Origin: Thauera phenylacetica B4P
Lineage (GTDB): Bacteria > Pseudomonadota > Gammaproteobacteria > Burkholderiales > Rhodocyclaceae
Reading direction: 5' to 3'
Length of the DNA: 33,266 nucleotides
Assembly: GCF_000310225.1 (NCBI RefSeq)
Contig: NZ_AMXF01000024.1
Span: forward strand, 1 to 33,266
Below are positions 31,077 through 33,266 of this stretch, one piece after another. Numbering within the stretch: position 1 is the stretch's first letter; each line of letters begins with the position of its first letter. The notes beneath the pieces were generated by a model. It did not search any database, had not been told where the DNA came from, and saw only the letters and a program-made list of their open reading frames with translations. Made by a program: the position numbers and the translations under genes.

Positions 31077-32219
31077 GTGGCCGAAGACAGCGACCTCGAG
31101 AAGACAGAAGACCCCTCGCCACGAAGGCTGGAACAGGCGCGCGAGGAAGGCCAGGTCCCGCAATCGCGGGAGCTGTCGACCTTCCTCGTCACCATGACCG
31201 GCGCGGCGACGCTGCTGCTGCTCGGCGGCTGGATGGCGGGGCGGGTGTCGGGCCTGTTCCGCGACGGCTTCGCCTTCGACCGCCGCGCCGCCTTCGACGA
31301 GAACGTCATGCTCGACATGCTCGAGCGCATGCTCGGCGGCGCGCTGCTGACTCTCATGCCGCTCTTCGTCGCGCTGATGGTCGCCGCGGTGGCCGCGCCG
31401 ATGGTGCTCGGCGGCCTGGTCTTCGCGCCCAAGGTGCTCGGCCTCAAGTTCGACCGCCTCAACCCCCTGCAGGGGTTGGGCCGGATGTTCTCGCTGCACG
31501 GCCTGGCCGAGATGTTCAAGGCCATCCTCAAGTCGGTGCTCGTCGGCGGCGTGGCCGCGCTGGTGCTGTGGTACGAGTTCGAGCACCTGTTCAGCCTGAT
31601 GGTCGAGCCGCTCGAAACCGGGATGGCGGATTTTTCCGACACGATCGCCTTCGCCACCTTGCTGATCGTGCTCAGCCTGGGCCTGCTCGCCCTGATCGAC
31701 GTGCCCTTCCAGCTCTGGCAGTACCACAAGAAGCTGCGCATGACCAAGGAAGAGGTCAAGCGCGAGAGCAAGGAACAGGAAGGCGACCCGATGATCAAGG
31801 GCCGCATCCGCGCGATGCAGCGCGAGATGGCGCGGCGTCGCATGATGGCCGAGGTGCCCAAGGCCGACGTGGTGGTCACCAACCCGACGCATTTCTCGGT
31901 CGCGCTGAAGTACGACGCCGCGAAGATGGGCGCGCCGGTGGTGGTCGCCAAGGGGCGGGGCGAGCTTGCCCTCAAGATCCGCGAGGTGGCGAAGGAGAGC
32001 GCGGTGCCCTTGCTCGAGGCGCCACCGCTCGCGCGCGCGCTGTACAGGCACTGCGAACTCGAGCAGGCGATCCCCGCCGCCTTGTACACCGCGGTCGCCG
32101 AGGTGATGGCCTATGTCTATCAGCTCGACGCCTGGATGAAGCAGGGCGGCCTGCCGCCCGCTACCCCCACCGCCTTGCCGGTGCCCGCCGGGATGGACCC
32201 CGGCGTGCCTGAGGAATGA
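31077..32219 (+). CDS. flhB: Flagellar type III export protein FlhB
   Basis: This 380-residue protein starts with GTG at 31077, preceded by GGAG. The N-terminal EDSDLEKTEDPSPRRLEQAREEGQVPQSREL segment is the FlhB hallmark, followed by four membrane segments. The self-cleavage site NPTH is at residues 269-272, the same position as in E. coli FlhB. It controls the export-substrate switch of the flagellar secretion apparatus. It is followed by flhA after ten bases, starting a flagellar operon unrelated to aromatic catabolism. Confidence 0.95.
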   Translation: MAEDSDLEKTEDPSPRRLEQAREEGQVPQSRELSTFLVTMTGAATLLLLGGWMAGRVSGLFRDGFAFDRRAAFDENVMLDMLERMLGGALLTLMPLFVALMVAAVAAPMVLGGLVFAPKVLGLKFDRLNPLQGLGRMFSLHGLAEMFKAILKSVLVGGVAALVLWYEFEHLFSLMVEPLETGMADFSDTIAFATLLIVLSLGLLALIDVPFQLWQYHKKLRMTKEEVKRESKEQEGDPMIKGRIRAMQREMARRRMMAEVPKADVVVTNPTHFSVALKYDAAKMGAPVVVAKGRGELALKIREVAKESAVPLLEAPPLARALYRHCELEQAIPAALYTAVAEVMAYVYQLDAWMKQGGLPPATPTALPVPAGMDPGVPEE

Positions 32220-32229
32220 AGCCTGAACC

Positions 32230-33266
32230 ATGGCCATGAACGACGCCCTCAAGCTGCGCCAGCTGCTCACGCCGGCCAACCTGCGCCCGCTCGCCGCGCC
32301 GCTGCTGATCATCGTCATCCTGTCGATGATGGTGCTGCCGCTGCCGGTGTTTCTGCTCGACGTCTTCTTCACCTTCAACATCGCGATCTCGGTGATGGTG
32401 ATGCTGGTGGCGATGTACTCGACGCGGCCGCTGGACTTCTCCGTCTTTCCCACCGTGCTGTTGGTGACCACGCTGCTGCGCCTGTCGCTCAACGTCGCCT
32501 CCACCCGCATCGTCCTGCTCGAGGGCCACGCCGGGCCGGACGCCGCCGGCAAGGTGATCGAGGCCTTCGGCCACTTCCTCGTCGGCGGCAACACCGCGGT
32601 CGGCCTGGTGGTGTTCATCATCCTCACGTTGATCAACTTCGTCGTGATCACCAAGGGCGCGGGGCGTATCGCCGAGGTGTCGGCGCGCTTCACCCTGGAC
32701 GCGATGCCCGGCAAGCAGATGGCGATCGACGCCGACCTCAACGCCGGCCTCGTCGACGAGAAGGAGGCCAAGCGCCGGCGCAAGGAGATCGCGCAGGAGT
32801 CCGACTTCTACGGCGCCATGGACGGCGCGTCGAAGTTCGTCCGCGGCGACGCGGTCGCCGGCATCATCATCCTGATGATCAACATCCTCGGCGGCCTCTT
32901 CGTCGGGGTCATGCAGCACGACATGGCGGTGGGCGACGCCGCCCACACCTACACCCTGCTCACCATCGGCGACGGCCTGGTGGCGCAGATCCCCTCTCTG
33001 ATCGTCTCGGTGGCGGCCGGCCTGGTGGTGTCGCGGGTGGGCGACGAGGGCGACGTCGGCGAGCTGGTGATCGGCCAGCTGTTCTCGAATCCGCAGGTCA
33101 TGGTGCTGACCGCGGCGATCATCGGCGTGCTCGGCCTGATCCCCGGCATGCCCAACCTGGTCTTCCTGCTGCTCGCCGCCACGCTCGGCGGCATGGCGTG
33201 GATGCGGCGCAAGCGCATCGCCGAGGACGCCGCGGCCGCCGCCGCGCCCGCGGCCGCGGCGCCGGC
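32230..33266 (+). CDS. flhA: Flagellar biosynthesis protein FlhA, 5' part (cut by window edge)
   Basis: The open frame from ATG 32230 reaches the right edge, giving about 345 residues of a protein usually near 690. The N-terminal membrane part is visible, with [22 protein letters not shown], the conserved [17 protein letters not shown] segment, the [20 protein letters not shown] loop and [16 protein letters not shown]. An in-frame ATG at 32236 is a second possible start. The last visible residues are an Ala-rich stretch in the linker before the cytoplasmic domain, which lies outside the window. Confidence 0.94.
   Translation, partial: MAMNDALKLRQLLTPANLRPLAAPLLIIVILSMMVLPLPVFLLDVFFTFNIAISVMVMLVAMYSTRPLDFSVFPTVLLVTTLLRLSLNVASTRIVLLEGHAGPDAAGKVIEAFGHFLVGGNTAVGLVVFIILTLINFVVITKGAGRIAEVSARFTLDAMPGKQMAIDADLNAGLVDEKEAKRRRKEIAQESDFYGAMDGASKFVRGDAVAGIIILMINILGGLFVGVMQHDMAVGDAAHTYTLLTIGDGLVAQIPSLIVSVAAGLVVSRVGDEGDVGELVIGQLFSNPQVMVLTAAIIGVLGLIPGMPNLVFLLLAATLGGMAWMRRKRIAEDAAAAAAPAAAAP

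Noticed and set aside
1-33266. CRISPR arrays, tRNA/rRNA genes, insertion sequences, phage or integrase genes
   Set aside because: None were seen; the only repeats are the short heptamer arrays and hairpins, and all sizeable coding regions are metabolic, transport or flagellar.

Overview
This is a catabolic island from a GC-rich, denitrifying betaproteobacterium, most like Thauera or a close relative in the Azoarcus/Aromatoleum group. The main reason is the Thauera-type ATP-dependent benzoyl-CoA reductase cluster (had-oah-dch-bcrCBAD-fdx), combined with a pad cluster for anaerobic phenylacetate oxidation. Names come from reading the protein sequences and from recalled family knowledge; no database search was run.

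Layout. (1) Positions 1-10647, minus strand: a long, tightly overlapping operon padBCDEFGHIJ plus a further gene cut by the left edge. It encodes phenylacetyl-CoA:acceptor oxidoreductase (PadBCD), phenylglyoxylate:NAD+ oxidoreductase (PadEFGHI) and phenylacetate-CoA ligase (PadJ). (2) 10648-11020: a divergent control region with an FNR-type box and two copies of a 14-bp palindrome. (3) 11021-11674, plus strand: a CBS-CBS-ACT sensor-like protein. (4) 11913-15009, minus strand: korA-korB, a 2-oxoacid (probably 2-oxoglutarate):ferredoxin oxidoreductase, followed by a ferritin-like protein; the operon ends in a perfect 18-bp hairpin with a U tract. (5) 15010-15363: a second divergent control region with the same two kinds of site. 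(6) 15364-25195, plus strand: had, oah, dch, bcrC, bcrB, bcrA, bcrD, fdx, two tandem GNAT acetyltransferases and an SDR dehydrogenase. (7) 25382-30260, plus strand: a branched-chain-amino-acid-type ABC transporter, with permease and ATPase fused in one protein. (8) 30407 to the end: a DUF192 secreted protein and the start of a flagellar operon (flhB, flhA), which marks the edge of the catabolic island.

How it fits together. The transporter probably imports an aromatic acid or related substrate. PadJ makes phenylacetyl-CoA, PadBCD oxidises it to phenylglyoxylate, and PadEFGHI decarboxylates that to benzoyl-CoA. BcrABCD reduces benzoyl-CoA with electrons from Fdx, which KorAB re-reduces using a 2-oxoacid. 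Dch, Had and Oah then lead to ring opening and 3-hydroxypimelyl-CoA, which the SDR enzyme might oxidise next.

The most interesting non-gene signal is shared regulation. Both divergent promoter regions carry an FNR-like inverted repeat (TTGAY-N4-GTCAA) and two copies of CGTTNACGTNAACG-like palindromes, and no transcription-factor gene is visible in the window. Other points worth a second look are the paired GNAT enzymes inside the bcr operon, the CBS-ACT gene controlled next to the pad promoter, the ferritin-like protein in the kor operon, a PadB iron-sulfur motif lacking one usual cysteine, and heptamer repeat arrays that overlap the stop codons of three genes.
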